64,000 bases of DNA from the NCBI GenBank assembly GCA_000320605.2, contig KB445796.1, positions 1,080,255 to 1,144,254 of the forward strand. The letters run 5' to 3'. The stretch comes from Gelatoporia subvermispora B (taxonomy: Eukaryota > Basidiomycota > Agaricomycetes > Polyporales > Gelatoporiaceae). Within the stretch, counting starts at the first letter, position 1. Each line of letters opens with the position of its first letter. A model generated the notes under the pieces. The model did not search any database, had not been told where the DNA came from, and was given only the letters and a program-made list of their open reading frames with translations. Of this stretch, positions 22,433 through 33,989 are shown piece by piece. The translations under genes were made by a program, and so were the position numbers.

Positions 22433-25332
22433 ATGTCTGCCGCAGGAGACGTCGAGATGTCAGTCGTGCTCGTTCCGGAGGCCCGAGGTCGTCGAGCTGA
22501 CTTGCGGACTGTATAGCCATTCCGTGCCCAAGGCTGCGGCCGCCAGCACCAGCAATGTGAAGCTGAACAAGTTCTCCAGTCTGCTCACGCAGAACAAGGT
22601 GCGTGTTGACGACCGGAATGTGTATATGCGCCTTGCTAAGTCCCCTCGTAATCTCGTAGATGCGCGGCGGTGCGCAAGCCATGCGTAAGTTGATTCCGAA
22701 CATGTTGTCGGAGGGCCCGTAACAAATAGTGCGCAGTTTACGGTGTGGGCTTGACGGAGGAGGACATGGACAAGCCCCAGGTACGCACTCTGGTTATGGT
22801 CTGTAAAGCTTGGCCTGATGGGTTACTCTAGATTGGTATCTCCCCAATCTGGTGGGAGGGAAACCCCTGTAATGCGCACCTGCTTGACCTTGCATTCAAG
22901 ATCAAGGAGGGCTGCAAGCAGGAGGGTCTTGTCGGTCTCACTTTCAACACCATTGGTGTCAGGTGTGCACAATGATGGCTTGATGCATGTACCCCTCTAA
23001 TGCCTTTTGGTGAAGTGACGCCATTACTATGGGCACGGAGGGTCAGTCATTATCTTTCGGAAGCTGATGAGAATCTCATCACATTCTACAGGCATGAGAT
23101 ATTCGTGCGTCGCGCTTCCTGTTCAAGTTCCAGGCATGCTCATCGGTTTACAGGCTGCCGAGTCGTGACTTGATTGCAGACTCCATTGAGGCTGTACGTC
23201 GTTTCTGCACTCATTTCTTCTTTAGGCAGTTTGCTCATCGTTTCCTTTAGGTTACTCTGGTACGTCTACGGCCCGGCGCATCTCATGTTCGAGACATCGA
23301 GTATATTGACGGATGTCCATAGGCACAACACTACGATGCCAACATCTCCGTCCCAGGGTGCGCCTAATTGTCTGTTCCCTTTGCCTCTCCCCTGACCGGT
23401 GCTACAGATGTGACAAAAACATGCCCGCCTGCGTGATGGCCGCCGCACGGCACAACCGCCCCACTATCATCGTGTACGGCGGCACGATCTCCCCCGGTGT
23501 GCGGAACGTCGACTGTCCCGCGCTGGGCTTCAAAAAGGGCGACAACATGAACGTCGCGGACGCGTTCGAGTCGTACGGTGAGGGCGCCAACCGCGCATAT
23601 ATTTGGCGGATCTGATTGATTTGCGGTGCAGGTGCGTTCGCCGTCGGCAAGATCAGCGACGAGGAGCGGTTCGATGTCGTTCGCCACTCTTGCCCTGGCC
23701 CGGGTGCTTGCGGTGGAATGTACACGTATGTGCAGTCGCGGCGATCAAGCAGTCTATAGTCACTGAATGTGCTGCTCACAGCGCGAACACCATGGCGTCC
23801 GCTCTTGAGGTTCTCGGCATGTCGCTGCCTTACTCTTCTAGCACACCTGCTATGTTCCCTGGTGAGCATGATCTGAATCATGTGTCATTTGACGGACGCT
23901 GATGATAAGTGTAGAGAAGGCGCAGGAGTGTTTGAAGGTCGGCAAGTACATGAGGAGGCTCCTTGAGCTCGACCTCAAACCCAAGTAAGATCATGTCAAG
24001 CACAGATCAGGCGAGTGCTGAATGGTTCGAATAGGGACATCCTCACTCGTCAGTCATTCTTGAACGCGATCGCCGTGGTCAATGTTATCGGTGGCTCCAC
24101 GAACTCTGTAAGTAATCTTCCGAGGCAACTCGAAGCAGTCTAACCATATCACAGGTGCTCCACTTCCTCGCCATGGCTCGGGCCGCGGACGTGCACCTCG
24201 AGATCGACGACTTCCAGCGCATTGCCGACCGCACGCCCTACCTCGCTGACCTCAAGTACGTCCTGTTGCACAGCCCTGCCCCCACAATGTCTCATCTGAC
24301 TTCTGCAGGCCCTCGGGCAAGTACCTGATGGAGGACCTGCACAACGTCGGCGGTATCCCGGCGCTACTCAAGTACCTCCTGAAGCACACCGACCTCATCG
24401 ACGGCTCGCAAATGACCGTCACCGGCAAGACGCTCGCGGAGAACCTCGAGGACGTCCCCGAGCTCGACATGCTCGTGCAGGACGTCGTCCGCCCGATTGA
24501 CAACCCCATCAAGGCGGTGCGCGAGAAACCCTTGGTCGAGAACCTGTCATGACCTCTGACACGTTGGATAGACTGGCCACATCACCATCCTGCGCGGCAA
24601 CCTCGCCCCGGGAACCGCTGTCGCGAAGCTCACGGGCAAGGAGGGCAGCCGCTTTGAGGGTATTGCGAAGTGCTTCGACAAGTGGGTGCTCCCGGGACCT
24701 GAGACGAGTCGTTGCTAATGCGCATTTAGGCTCGACGACTTCTACCCCGCCCTGGCCTCCGGCGAGATCAAGGAGGGCATGGTCATCATTATCCGCTACC
24801 AGGGCCCCAAGGGTGCACCGGGTATGCCGGAGGTGCGTTACTGTTACAATTTCTGTAAGGCTGCAGAATTTGACCGTTCTGTAGATGCTGGGTCCCACTG
24901 GTGCCCTTATCGGTGCCGGCCTCGGCGGCAAGACCGCACTGATGACCGACGGTCGTTTCTCCGGTGCCTCCCGCGGCTTCATTATGGGTGAGTCCCCGCG
25001 CCCTCCCGAGGTCCGTCGCATCGTGCTCAAATGTATGCAGGCCACATCGTGCCCGAGGCGTTCGTTGGTGGCCCGATCGCGCTCGTCAAGGACGGCGATA
25101 AGATCATCATCGACTCGGCCACGCGGACGATCAACTGGCTCGTCGACGACGAGGAGCAGGCGCGCCGCCGCGAAGAATGGGAGGCGTTCGGCAAGCGCGA
25201 GTACCGGGTCAAGAGGGGTGTCCTTTACAAGTACGCCCGTGACGTTGCGGTGAGCCCGATTTACTTTTGCGTACGGACTAGTCCTGACGATGCATGGTGT
25301 AGCCGGCGAACTTGGGCGCGTACACCGACTAA
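22433..25332 (+). CDS. ILV3: Dihydroxy-acid dehydratase
   Basis: Twenty-two exons encode 593 aa: 22433-22458, 22517-22598, 22660-22684, 22737-22780, 22832-22962, 23016-23041, 23092-23104, 23154-23193, 23251-23259, 23323-23357, 23408-23577, 23632-23725, 23782-23861, 23915-23984, 24035-24107, 24155-24255, 24309-24516, 24572-24681, 24730-24832, 24885-24987, 25041-25249, 25303-25332. Every junction is in phase. The enzyme converts 2,3-dihydroxy-acids to 2-keto acids in isoleucine and valine synthesis. Iron-sulfur cysteines sit in [17 protein letters not shown] and GPGACGGMY, and substrate/Mg motifs in SDAITMG, GGSTNSVLH and [13 protein letters not shown]. The start [14 protein letters not shown] was chosen over an upstream in-frame possibility because it splices cleanly. 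It does not look like a strong mitochondrial presequence. Exon 9 is only 9 nt. Confidence 0.94.
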
Positions 25333-25580
25333 ACGTTGTAGTGGGTATCTAGAGAAGGCTGTAGCATTTCAGAGCATTTGTGTAAATTGTGTCGTAGAGG
25401 TGTATAGGGTTACACGAGAAGTCCTTGCAGCAGTAAGCAAATACAACATGTATGTCTTCAAAAACGGTCGTACGGCGTGGCGTTACGTGAAGGATAGAGG
25501 AGAGGCAAGGTGAGAAACATCGGTATGTGGTGTAGTACGGGTGTACGGGGTATGTCAGCAGGAGCATCTTCACAATATTA

Positions 25581-26344
25581 TTACGTCGATGTTTGTCGAG
25601 TCCGTTCATATATCTGTGGTCGTTCGGCCTTTTCGCAGTCCTTTGTTGACGTTGAGTTGGGCTCTGAATCTCGCCGCACACCCAGCACAGGTGGAGCAGA
25701 GGCGGTGTGCCCTATAGGGGGCAGGTCATCTGCACTTGCCCTTGCATGATGTGTACGGTGCATCGGCTCGGACTTCGTATGGGGGTGCATGGCCTGTCCC
25801 CGGTGCGCTGTTGCGTCTTCCACAACAACACGCTGGCCGGGCACCATGTCGCCCTGTATGATCGCGGGGTCCGGCGGGATGATGAACGCCTGCGGGTTCT
25901 TGGGCGAGTCGAGCAGCTCGCGGTGGCTCTTGAGCCCCGCGGCGCGCGCTTGCTTCAGGCGCTGTCTGCGCCTCCAGAGGTAGACGATGAGGCTGACAGT
26001 CCATATTGCGATGACGCATGCGCCGGAGACGATTCCGGTTATGATGGGTGTCTTTGCTTTGTGCCTGTGCGTGAGAGGGGGGTAAGTCCAGACGTGGAGG
26101 GTGGGAAAGAGGAGGCAAGACATACCCATGCAGTGCAGCGGACTCGGAGGCTGATTCGGCGGCGATGATGTTTGTTACGGTCGGCATGCTAGCCCTGGCA
26201 GGGTCGAGGATCGACGCACCGGTCAGTATTTTCTCAGCATTCGATGCGCGAGGTGCAGGACTCACTACGCGCCACCCAGGGTATCTCTAAGACTGTTCGC
26301 GCTTCGCAGCGGTCCTTCCCCAATGGTCAAGTTCGTCGCCGGCT
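25581..26344 (-). CDS. Single-pass membrane protein, 5' part damaged or unresolved
   Basis: Three minus-strand exons are clear: 26266-26344, 26126-26188 and 25581-26064. They encode a short extracellular segment (NLTIGEGPLRSANSLRDTLGG), then one membrane helix (IITGIVSGACVIAIWTVSLI), then a basic stop-transfer (YLWRRRQRLKQAR), then a roughly 125-residue cytosolic tail rich in His/Pro/Ser. A further upstream piece reads HKFNARWQDTT after an acceptor near 26460. This resembles the first exon of a common Agaricomycete family of extracellular-domain membrane proteins. The region between is short and has a frame break relative to its duplicated copy (one extra C near 26425). The gene is therefore either missing much of its ectodomain or is a recent pseudogene. 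The left breakpoint of the tandem duplication falls in its last intron. Confidence 0.5.
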
Positions 26345-28680
26345 CTATGTGTCGAGAGGAGATATTAAGTTGAATTTACGTGCGTGACGGCGAGAGACAT
26401 GAGTAAGGGCAGGTCAAGAGGGGAGGGCTTGGCTTGTGGTGTCTTGCCATCGCGCGTTGAACTTGTGCCTGCGGAGGAGCTCCGGCGTCAGTGGAGGGCG
26501 AGGCATTGACGTACATATTCTCACGCCCATTTAGACTCGGTCCTCCATCGTCTCGCGGTGTTCGTCGTCGCTACTCGGTGTTTTGAACAATATCATATAT
26601 GCATCTCCCAACATATCAGTTTCGTCAACCATCTGGTTATCATTCCGCATCCCGCGAATGTCAGCGTCTCTGTGAACAATCTTATGCGCGGTCGGCCATC
26701 GTGAGGTCCTCCCGGCGCTGCTTGCTACTCATATCACCGCCCATGTCTTGTCGAGCTAGCATGCGAGGCACAATAACTCCCAGCATCTTCCAAGGCTGTC
26801 AAACTTATACGTTGCCCGGCAGGCGTGTATACCTTGGCAAAATTGGCGAGACCCATCAGTCAGACAGGAGACGGGCGCGAGCTCTTCGAGTGGGCACAGC
26901 ATTGATGTGTAGAAATCCGTGTTCTTCCCATTTTGAGCTCACAACCTCTGTATCTGATCAAATGATGCACTAGGCTGTGCCCAGCACGGCATCTTATAAA
27001 TTTGAGGAAGTCGCTGACCCCTCTTGGTCCCAAGTCTCCTCTCGTCCGCCACTCAGCATCGCTAAAGGTGCGCATATAACCTGCAACGATGCCATTTAAT
27101 GCCTGACACAATCCACCTCCCAGATTTTCGAAAGTCGCGACTCATACTATGTCATTCGTCAACTTCCCCGCACCTGGTCAACCTGGAGCTCCTCAATATC
27201 CAAACGCAGGATATCCCGGACCAGCACCTCACCATGAACATCACGGCGCATCGCACGGTCGCTCTGACTCCAGCCAGATGCTTGCTCCTGGCCAGATGCC
27301 TCCAGACATGGTAAGTTTGTGAGGTAATCTGTCATGTTTACGCACTCACGGGTCTTCGTAGAGACCACCTTCTCGAGGCCCTCCTGTTGTTGCTCCACAG
27401 GCAGGACCTACCAGTAGCGCTGCTACTGGCGGCTCTTTCGAAGGCGTTCAGTTCCGCATCGATCATCGCGATACCAACACTGTGCTGTACATGAGGTTAC
27501 AACCTGGATACGAGATCAAGGCGAAGCCAGGGGCCATGGTAGCAATGGATGCTAGCGTGCAGATCCAAGGCAATGTGAGGATGAATTAGTATCATCTTCA
27601 AGCACTCAGCCAAGCTCACATTGTGATCGATCTCAGCTAACACTAGGGTATGTGAAGTTAGGCTTCGCGCATACAAGGGTGACGAATTTTCCTCCACAGC
27701 TTCAAGAAGTTCTTCACGGGTGGCCAGGTAAGTGCTGTTGACCATACATCTCGGCTCAGCCGGTGTTGAACACTGCACCGTAGATGGCTGAATCCCGCTT
27801 CACCGGGCCGGGAGAGGTCTTGCTTGCTCCCGAAGTGTGGGGTGACATCGTCCCGATCCATCTCGATGGTCGGACGCAATGGCACTTTGGCAAGCATGTA
27901 TGGCTTGCCTCTACCAGGGAGGTCACCCTCAACACGAAGGCCCAAAGTCTCGGAAAAACATTGTGTTAGTGTCGATCCCGCCTGCACGCGCATATACTTA
28001 CATTCCTGTCCTATTTCAGTCTCTGGGCGTGGTCTGTTCGTTATGACTGCTAGCGGCGCAGGCATGCTATTCGTGCAAGCGCTTGGTTCGATCATTACGC
28101 GCACTCTCGCAAACGGTGAACAGTGGGTTGGTGAGTATCAACAGGAGATAAGGTTGTCTCGTCTTCTAATGGTGATGTAGTGGACAACGACCATCTTGTG
28201 GCATGGACGGCAAACTACAGCGTCGAGCGAATTCAAGCAGGCAGCTTACTCTCCTCGGCCAAGACAGACGAAGGTCTCGTCTGCAGGTAAATTCCAGAGT
28301 TTTCCCAACTAGCTGTCGTTCTTGACGCCCTCTAGGTTCACCGGACCCGGTACTGTCTATATCCAGTCAAGAAACCCGGAGGCACTTTGCAAATGGATCG
28401 CTGAGAGGATCCCGACAGATAACTAATGTACAGTCGACAAATGATACAGCTTCGTTTTACCTCATGGCGCCTGCTTCAATGCATAGTTTGAGCGACATTG
28501 TCCGTGACGTTGTTGAAGAGATTGGCTGCTTTTTGGAGCATGTGGGATCTGCTGTCTGCGATGCTCGGATACTTTCGATATTGAAGCGACGTTGTTTCGC
28601 TTTCCCAACCAACTCAAACATCTTATGGGTACATTATGATCATCGTGAGATTATCTACTTACCTTCTATCGTCTCATAGG
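26101..28680. repeat. Tandem segmental duplication, unit A
   Basis: This 2580-bp unit abuts a diverged second copy starting at 28681. Position 26101 aligns with 28681, and the next 100 bases differ only by scattered substitutions. The unit contains the 5' part of the membrane-protein gene, the AIM24-A promoter, the AIM24-A gene, and a 3' segment (28440-28680) matched again at 31010-31355. Divergence is clear in both coding and flanking DNA, so the event is not very recent. Confidence 0.85.
27149..28426 (+). CDS. AIM24/TIGR00266 family protein, copy A
   Basis: Eight exons (27149-27310, 27362-27574, 27637-27647, 27700-27727, 27784-27964, 28020-28130, 28181-28286, 28336-28426) give 300 aa. Exon 3 is an 11-nt microexon. 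The first 75 or so residues are low-complexity Gly/Pro/His-rich. The remainder is the beta-rich AIM24 (DUF124) domain: FEGVQFRIDHRDTNTVLYM, GYEIKAKPGAMVAMDASVQI, FTGPGEVLLAPEVWGDIVPI, SGRGLFVMTASGAGMLFVQA, FTGPGTVYIQSRNPEALCKW. Yeast Aim24 is a mitochondrial inner-membrane protein that supports MICOS and respiratory complexes. Related fungal paralogues without a presequence, such as this one, have no known role. Exon structure is identical to the second copy at 29752-30979. Confidence 0.85.
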
Positions 28681-28705
28681 GTGGGAGAAAGGAGGGGAGA
28701 CGTAC

Positions 28706-28990
28706 CCGTGCAGTGCGGCGCACTCGGAGACTGATTCGGCGGCGATGAAGGCTGTTACGGTTGGCATGCTAGCCCCGACAGGGTCGAGGATCGATGTGCC
28801 CTGATCAGTATCTCCTTAGCAATCGATATGCGGCGCGCAGCACTCACAGCGTGCCACCTGCAGTATCTCTGAGACTGTCCGCAGCGACCCTTCGTTTTAA
28901 CCGTCCTTTCATCGCCGGCTGTGTGTCAAGAGGAGCCATTTGTTCGATGCACGAGCGTGACGGCAACAGATTCGAGCCACGGTAGGTCGA
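28706..28990 (-). pseudogene. Decayed 5' fragment of the membrane-protein gene
   Basis: The segment 28706-28768 is the duplicate of the 63-nt exon at 26126-26188. It still reads MPTVTAFIAAESVSECAALHG with both splice sites kept. The next exon (membrane helix and cytosolic tail) was not included in the duplicated unit, so this copy cannot make the membrane protein. Upstream matches continue weakly to about 29070, including the region that aligns with HKFNARWQDTT. Relative to this copy, unit A carries one extra C in that region. Confidence 0.7.
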
Positions 28991-29751
28991 GAGGGAGGAG
29001 TTGGCTTGTGGCGTCTGGACAACTTACGGTGAACGTGTGCACGTGGAAGCGACGGTAGAGAGCGAGGCATTGAGGTGTGTATTCCCTGGTCATTTGCGCT
29101 CGAACTCTATCGTCTCATCGTTGCTAGATGTACTGAATAGTTCTTCTCGGATGCATAATCTACAATGTATCAATCTTGCCAACCATCTGCTCATCTACTC
29201 GCGAATGTCACGGTGCCCGTGACCGACGGTGTACGTCATTGGGGACCTCCTTCGTGCTCCTCGCTGTCCGATGGGCCGCCTATTCCGGATCTTGAGGAAC
29301 GCGATCTGCCAATACCGTTCCCTGAGTTGGCAGACTTGATTACCTTAGTATAATATTGCTGAGCTTCTATGAACACTATTGACGAGTCGCTGAGTCCCAT
29401 CGGACACGAGGCGTGTGCTCAGACCGTCCAATTCTCCACATATGCCTCACACTGCTGCGAACAAGGGCGATGCGAACTGCTTCCTGGCCACGTGTGAGGA
29501 CAGCGTTGACGCGTAAATGGTAGTGCTCCTTCCATTGCCAAGCATGTAATATATGTTCGATCAAATGATACACAGGGCTATGCCCAGAGTGGCATATTAT
29601 GTACATATCTGGGAAGCCGCTGGACCTCCGCAGCACAACAGCTCCTCTCCTGCGTGTCTCGACATACATCAAGGTGCGCATATAAGCTACATCTATGTCA
29701 TCTCATGCCTGAACACCCAACTACCAGACTTTGGAAACTGTGACTCATACC

Positions 29752-30979
29752 ATGTCGTATGCCAATGCCCCCGGCGCACCTGGTCAACCCGAACCTCCTC
29801 CGTACCAAAGCGTAGTGTACCCTGGATCAGCACCTCACCATGAAGATTACCCGCCGGAAAAGGTGCGTTTACGAGGTCATCTGTCACCTTTACGCACTCA
29901 CAAGTCTTTGTAGGTGCCACCTTCGTCAGACTTTCCTGCTGCTGCACAGGCAGGACCATCCGGTAGCGCCGGGGCTGGCGGCTCTTTTGAGGGCGTTCAG
30001 TTCCGTATCGACCACCGCGATACCAACACTGTATTGTACATAAGATTACAACCTGGATATGAGTTCAAGGCAAGGCCAGGGGCCATGGTCGCAATGGACC
30101 CTAGCGTGCAAATCCAGGGTAATGTGAGAATGAGTTGACCTTAATTTCAAGCGCTCAGCTCAGCTCATATTTTGATTGATTTCAGCTTACATTCAGGTAT
30201 GAAAGTTCAGGCTTCGCGGATACAGCAGTGACGAATTTTCCTCTATAGCATGAAGAAACTCTTCACGGGTGGTCAGGTAAGTGTTGTCATTGACGCCTCT
30301 CGGCTCTGCGTATGCTGACACTACATATTAGTTGGCCCAATCCCGCTTCACCGGGCCGGGAGAGGTCTTGCTCGCTCCTCAAGTGTGGGGAGACATTATC
30401 CCTATCCCACTCGATGGTCGGACACGGTGGCACTTTGGCAAGCATGCGTGGCTTGCCTCCACCAGGGACATCACCCTCGACACGAAGGCCCAAAATTCTG
30501 TCGGAAAGGCATTGTGTTGGTGTCATCCTCCCACCTAGATGCGTATATACTTACATTAACCCCATCCCGTTGTAGTCTCCGGGCGCGGTCTGTTCGTCAT
30601 GACTGCTAGTGGCGCAGGCATGATTTTCGTGCAAGCGATGGGATCAATCATCACGCGCACTCTCGCGGACGGCGAACAATGGATCGGTGCGTATCAACAG
30701 GAGGTCCCTTTGCTCCGTCTTCTCATGTCGTTATAGTGGAAAACGACCACCTTGTGGCATGGACGGCCAAATATAACATTGAGTTTATTCAAACGGGCAG
30801 CTTTCTCTCCTCGGTCAAGACAGATCAAGGCTTCGTCTGCAGGTAAGTTTCCGAATCTTCCCGGCCAGTGTTCGTTCTTGACGCCGTTCAGATTCACCGG
30901 ACCCGGCACAGTCTATATCCAGACGAGAAACCCGGAGGCATTCAGCAAATGGGTTGCTGAGAGGGCCGGGTTAGCTTGA
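29752..30979 (+). CDS. AIM24/TIGR00266 family protein, copy B
   Basis: Eight exons (29752-29862, 29914-30123, 30186-30196, 30249-30276, 30332-30515, 30576-30686, 30737-30842, 30892-30979) give 282 aa, all in phase. It is a tandem paralogue of the 27149-28426 gene. The N-terminal low-complexity region is shorter (MSYANAPGAPGQPEPPPYQS). The AIM24 domain is strongly conserved (FEGVQFRIDHRDTNTVLYI, GPGEVLLAPQVWGDIIPI, SGRGLFVMTASGAGMIFVQA) and the 11-nt third exon is kept. One codon is inserted in exon 5 relative to copy A, and the C-terminus differs (AERAGLA). Conserved splice sites and reading frame despite many third-position changes suggest both copies are under purifying selection. The function is unknown beyond the family's link to mitochondria. 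Confidence 0.85.
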
Positions 30980-31786
30980 TGTATGGCCGACGAACGATAC
31001 ACTCTTCATTTCATCTCATGGTGCTCCGGGTACACGCGGGCAGTGTCGTCAGCCTCGTTTGGTTCAGCGCGTACATTTGTTTCACCTGAACCGCTGTGAT
31101 CGGCGCCTGCTTCAATGCAAAGTTTGAGCGACATTGTCCGCGGATTCGTCGAAGAGTTGTTCTGTTTTTCGAAGTGTGTGGGATCTGCCATCTGCGATGC
31201 TGGGGCCGGGTGACCTCCGATGTTGAAGTGACGTTGTTTCTCGTCCTAGATGTCAATGATCGTCCTCGGTTCCGACCGCGACCGTCTCAGAAATCTTTTG
31301 GGTACACTATGATCGCCATAAGACGATTTAGTTAACCTTCCATTCGTCTTACGCTAAGACATGTGTGTGCGGCGGCCTGACACCGACGATTCTCTTTCTC
31401 TAGATACATCCCGGACAACCATCAGAAAATTCGACACGACCACCCACTAGATAACGCAAAACCGCAAGCTGGCAGGAAGCTAGGCAGAATGGAGGTCGTA
31501 ACGCCCTCAAGATGGCGCGAAACATTCTCGAGACGGTGGTATCCGCCGGTTCGCTGGTCGCGTGACGGCGTGCCTCGGGTACCGACGCGGGGCGTCATGA
31601 AAAGCCTCAGTCATCCGGTGATAGCCGCCGTGTCGATCGTTGGAGACTTAAGCTTGAGCGTCCGCGGTCCGCGGAATGGCTTAAGCTCGAACTATTCTTT
31701 CATCATCAACGGTCGAGTCGTCAACTCAGAAAGTGAGCGTATTCGGTACATTAGGCAGCCTCAGGCTCCGTGAGACAAGCCCTGCG

Positions 31787-33533
31787 ATGTCGACAAACGA
31801 TGAGGTTATCGCGTTGGTCTCTGACGGGTAATTTTGATTACGGTACCGTGTTGCAGGCGATTGCTCAATCAGATTGCGATAGAATCTTGGGCAACAAATG
31901 TTTTCTTTCAGCAGTCTGTGAGATCCCGATCTCTGCTGGACCTTAAACACATACTGACGATCACAACTCAACGCAGCATTGCTCCTTTACGAGTATATTG
32001 TCACCTTTTCTCAAGAGCTGAGTTTAGTATGGGCTCGTGGACCGCATCGACGTCGCCGATTGACTGGAGCGAACGTGATATTCATCCTCAATCGCTACAT
32101 CAATCTGGCGTACTACGTCATGCACTTCCTCCAGCTTTTCCCCATTTACAACTGGACGGTATGTGTTTCTATTATCCCAGCATAGCACAATCTCATATCG
32201 CTTCACGAAGAGGTGAGTGAGATCCGAAGGACTCTGCAGGTCATTCCGAAGGACCTGACGCCCGCGCTCGGTCAGCTGTGTGGTGACAGGCCGTATTTTG
32301 AGTGCTGTCCAAGTTGCGCCATACTTGATATACGCAGGTAAATTTATCAAGCATTGCCGTAAATCTGGCATGGACTAATATATTGCAGCATTCTCTGCGT
32401 TGAGAGTATATGGTATTAATGGCAGGCGATGTCTTATACCTCTTCTCATTTTTACGTTGAGCTTAGTCCCATTCGCTACCAACATCGTGCGGTATTCCAT
32501 TGCGATGGCATTCGCTGGTTTGCTGACCTTGATGCATAGTACAATAAGGTGGAGACGACCATCGTGCCTAGCGCTCCGCCTTTTGCTTGCGCTGTCATTA
32601 GCGATGTCTCTGTGGATGTAGCGAATAAGTAAGTATAGACTCGCGCTGCCCTGGATTATAAAATGATGCATTTTTATCAAGATGTAGGCTCTGTCTATTG
32701 TGACCAGAGCCGTTCCTTGACCTTCGGTTTTAAACAGTTGTGATTGCTACAAGAGCCTGCACTATAGCTGCAGATGCACTTGTACTGCTAGCAACATGGC
32801 ATGTAACGTACCACGTGAAGAGGAGCGCAGAGAGAGCACATCTCAAGATGACAGTTTCTGGGATGCTTTTCCGTGACGGTACGTAGTACTGTGTCATTGA
32901 ACGCGTACCACATATAACGAAACGATCACCAGGTACCATGTACTTTGCGTTAGTGACGATACATTATCAGCCGATTTGCGTTGTGATTGATCGGCCATGG
33001 TACAGCGCGCTGACTGTCATAAACATTACTCACATGATATGTTTCACTACTGGAGTAAGTTGGTGTGTATCGATAGGTTGCGCCTAACTCAGGACTACAG
33101 GTGTTCACCGACTTCTCTATCTTTCTCGAGGTGTAGGTCCCTTCCGCAGATTTCTCGTACTGTTTGCTCACGATTGCACTTAATGCACAGCCTCACCTCT
33201 GTACTAATCTCGCGGTTCTTCTTGAACCTTCGCCAAGCATATGCACCCTCTGACGAGGATACAACTCAATGGTCCGGTTTGGAGCTGCAATTTGCTTCCT
33301 CCGTAATTGGGAACTTGGATGCCCCGCTCAGCGACGTATTTGATATTTCACAAGACTCACTCAGCATTGTCTCAGAGAAAGACAGCGGGGTAAGTGTGGA
33401 GGATGACATACCTCTAAAGGCAATTCCCAACGGCACTGCTTCCTGGGACCACAATATTGAGCAACATGATAGTACCTCTGCTGCTATACCTGGTTGTAAA
33501 ATTCGCGTATGTCTTTTCCGCTGCGTTATCTGA
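31787..33533 (+). CDS. DUF6533-type seven-helix membrane protein, possibly degenerate
   Basis: Visible exons are 31787-31804, 31857-31917, 31977-32158, 32276-32337, 32389-32486, 32540-32628, 32738-32878, 32933-32948, 33006-33054, 33101-33132 and 33191-33533. The product resembles the large basidiomycete DUF6533 membrane family. It shows SLLLYEYIVTFSQELSLVW (the diagnostic first helix), TGANVIFILNRYINLAYYV, AAFSALRVYGINGRRCLI, RACTIAADALVLLATW, MLFRDGTMYFA, and a C-terminal LTSVLISRFFLNLRQA followed by an acidic Ser-rich tail. Two junctions (32158 to 32276, and 32628 to 32738) do not keep phase with any GT-AG pair I can find. The gene may be a pseudogene or use unusual sites. No function is known for the family. 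Confidence 0.55.
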
Positions 33534-33989
33534 TGATTGTGGACATGACAATCCAGTCCTTTAGGACGGCAATCATGACTAATAGGTACCCCTGGCACAG
33601 AATCGAATTTTACTTCATATCTTAAACTATTCCCTAGTATACCACCGTGAACATTATCATCCCTCGACCGAGATTTCACAATCTGTTGTATGTAGACATA
33701 CTGATGCGTCGGCGACAAGGCAGTTTTGCGGGGTGGGGGAGGTGGCATTTGCTTGTAAGCCCACTGAGTGGCAATAGCTACCTACATCATACCCCTACGA
33801 ATTCTCTGATGTATTGCCCCGAAACAGAAGACATTAGCACACACCTGGAGGGACTAAGACGTTGAGCTACATTGTCAAGCTGCCCTCGGAGGCTCCGCCC
33901 TAAACGGGTGCGCACTACAACATTGGCGCCCAACGCCAGCACTTGCGGCGTCCGAACTTGACCGCATACAGTCACCTCGCTAGCTGACC
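33534..33989. other. Interval between DUF6533 gene and REC114-like gene
   Basis: No gene seen. The sequence TTGGCGCCCAACG at 33923-33935 resembles a retroelement primer-binding site preceded by ACAACA, but no LTR or polyprotein is visible nearby. The right part should hold the promoter of the next gene. Confidence 0.35.

Larger units (their letters stand above)
28681..31355. repeat. Tandem segmental duplication, unit B
   Basis: This is the second copy of the unit at 26101-28680. Colinear matches cover the membrane-protein exon, the promoter (shared GTGCGCATATAA just upstream of each start), all eight AIM24 exons with their introns, and the 3' flank to about 31355. It is somewhat longer (about 2675 bp) because of small insertions. 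Confidence 0.82.
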
